This document shows, in pieces, positions 63,632 to 64,000 of a stretch of DNA of 64,000 nucleotides. Position numbers and translations under genes: made by a program. This DNA is from CAWGJC01 sp965276665 (GTDB lineage Bacteria > Pseudomonadota > Alphaproteobacteria > Acetobacterales > Acetobacteraceae): contig OZ255620.1 of the NCBI GenBank assembly GCA_965276665.1, positions 3,596,001-3,660,000 of the forward strand, given 5' to 3'. Each line of letters starts with the position of its first letter. Position 1 is the stretch's first letter. The notes under the pieces were generated by a model, which had not been told where the DNA came from, did no database searches, and worked only from the letters and a program-made list of their open reading frames with translations.

Positions 63632-64000
63632 ATGAGCGAGGCGAGCGTCAGTTTCGCCACGCCCGCGATCGGCGGGACGCAGGCGCACCGGCCCAATCTG
63701 GCCCGGCTGCATGCCGCCGCGATCTGGCTGCTCCTGGCTTGCGTGGTGCTGCTGGTCGTTTCGCCGATCGCCGCGATCCTCTACGGCGCGGTCCGCACGC
63801 GCTCGCCGGGCGATCCGCGCGCCGTGTTCACCTTCCAGAAGATCGCGACGGCATATGGCGGCCTGGTCACCGGCAGCTGGACGCAATCCGCGACGCTGCA
63901 CACGATCCTGCTCGCGATTCCCGTCACGATCCTCGCGACGCTGCTCGGTCTCCTGCTCGCCTGGGCGGTGACGCGGACCGACATGCCGGGAAAGCGCGTG
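63632..64000 (+). CDS. ABC transporter permease, FbpB/PotB-like (partial, 3' end outside window)
   Basis: The first 123 codons of a membrane permease. After a hydrophilic N-terminus, IWLLLACVVLLVVSPIAAILYGAV forms the first helix, then a periplasmic segment (SWTQSATLHTILLAIPVTILATLLGLLLAWAVTRTDMPGKR) leads into the second helix and the family's W-x-x-T-R-x-D motif. It follows the binding-protein gene after 191 bases containing two palindromes, so it may have its own promoter. Confidence 0.85.
   Translation, partial: MSEASVSFATPAIGGTQAHRPNLARLHAAAIWLLLACVVLLVVSPIAAILYGAVRTRSPGDPRAVFTFQKIATAYGGLVTGSWTQSATLHTILLAIPVTILATLLGLLLAWAVTRTDMPGKRV

Overview
The window comes from a high-GC alphaproteobacterium, most likely of the family Acetobacteraceae. 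It carries a complete rRNA operon in the order 16S, tRNA-Ile(GAT), tRNA-Ala(TGC), 23S, 5S, tRNA-fMet(CAT). The 16S sequence and the initiator tRNA are of alphaproteobacterial type. The genus cannot be fixed by reading alone.

Positions 1-5891 hold the end of a peptide-type ABC importer (partial permease and family 5 binding protein), an HU protein, topoisomerase IV subunit B (ParE), the ferritin-like protein Dps and a 3-hydroxybutyrate dehydrogenase-like SDR. Positions 5910-11946 are the rRNA operon with a recognisable promoter, a boxA and an unusually G+T-rich leader. A broken IS5-type transposase follows, then a cytosolic sulfite-oxidase-like molybdoenzyme and a ClC family protein.

Positions 16314-25226 are a carbohydrate locus. 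A plus-strand trio (family 1 binding protein, lactonase-type beta-propeller, class II aldolase) converges on a minus-strand operon (LacI regulator, second family 1 binding protein, two MalFG-type permeases, GH4 glycosidase). No transport ATPase is present.

Positions 25636-42255 form the most striking region. Fourteen genes on the minus strand encode two acyl-CoA dehydrogenases, two crotonase-fold enzymes, an AMP-forming and an NDP-forming acyl-CoA ligase, a citrate-synthase-fold lyase, an MFS carrier, a TauABC-type importer, a cysteine-free racemase-family protein and a thiolase-like/DUF35 pair. A divergent TetR regulator and an isocitrate-lyase-family enzyme lie beside them. Six consecutive junctions are 4-base ATGA overlaps. 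I read it as an uptake and CoA-thioester degradation pathway for an unidentified carboxylic acid, probably ending in a retro-aldol cleavage by the thiolase-like/DUF35 complex.

Positions 42485-50847 hold a second Opp/Dpp-type importer with a large (682 aa) binding protein, followed by a LytS/LytTR-type two-component pair. A GH43-like secreted protein and an NTF2-like protein come next. Then an apparent operon encodes an MFS carrier, a sulfatase and an atypical M28 peptidase-family protein. From 58584 onward there are a GntR/FCD regulator, a TcuB-like iron-sulfur membrane protein with a carboxymuconolactone decarboxylase-family protein and a PaaI-type thioesterase, a TetR regulator, and the start of an FbpABC-type importer whose gene is bracketed by repeated CTTGAC half-sites.

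The junctions between these accessory modules carry decayed genes (IS5-type, IclR, IS110-type, DUF1697, amidohydrolase). This fits a region built by repeated insertion and deletion.
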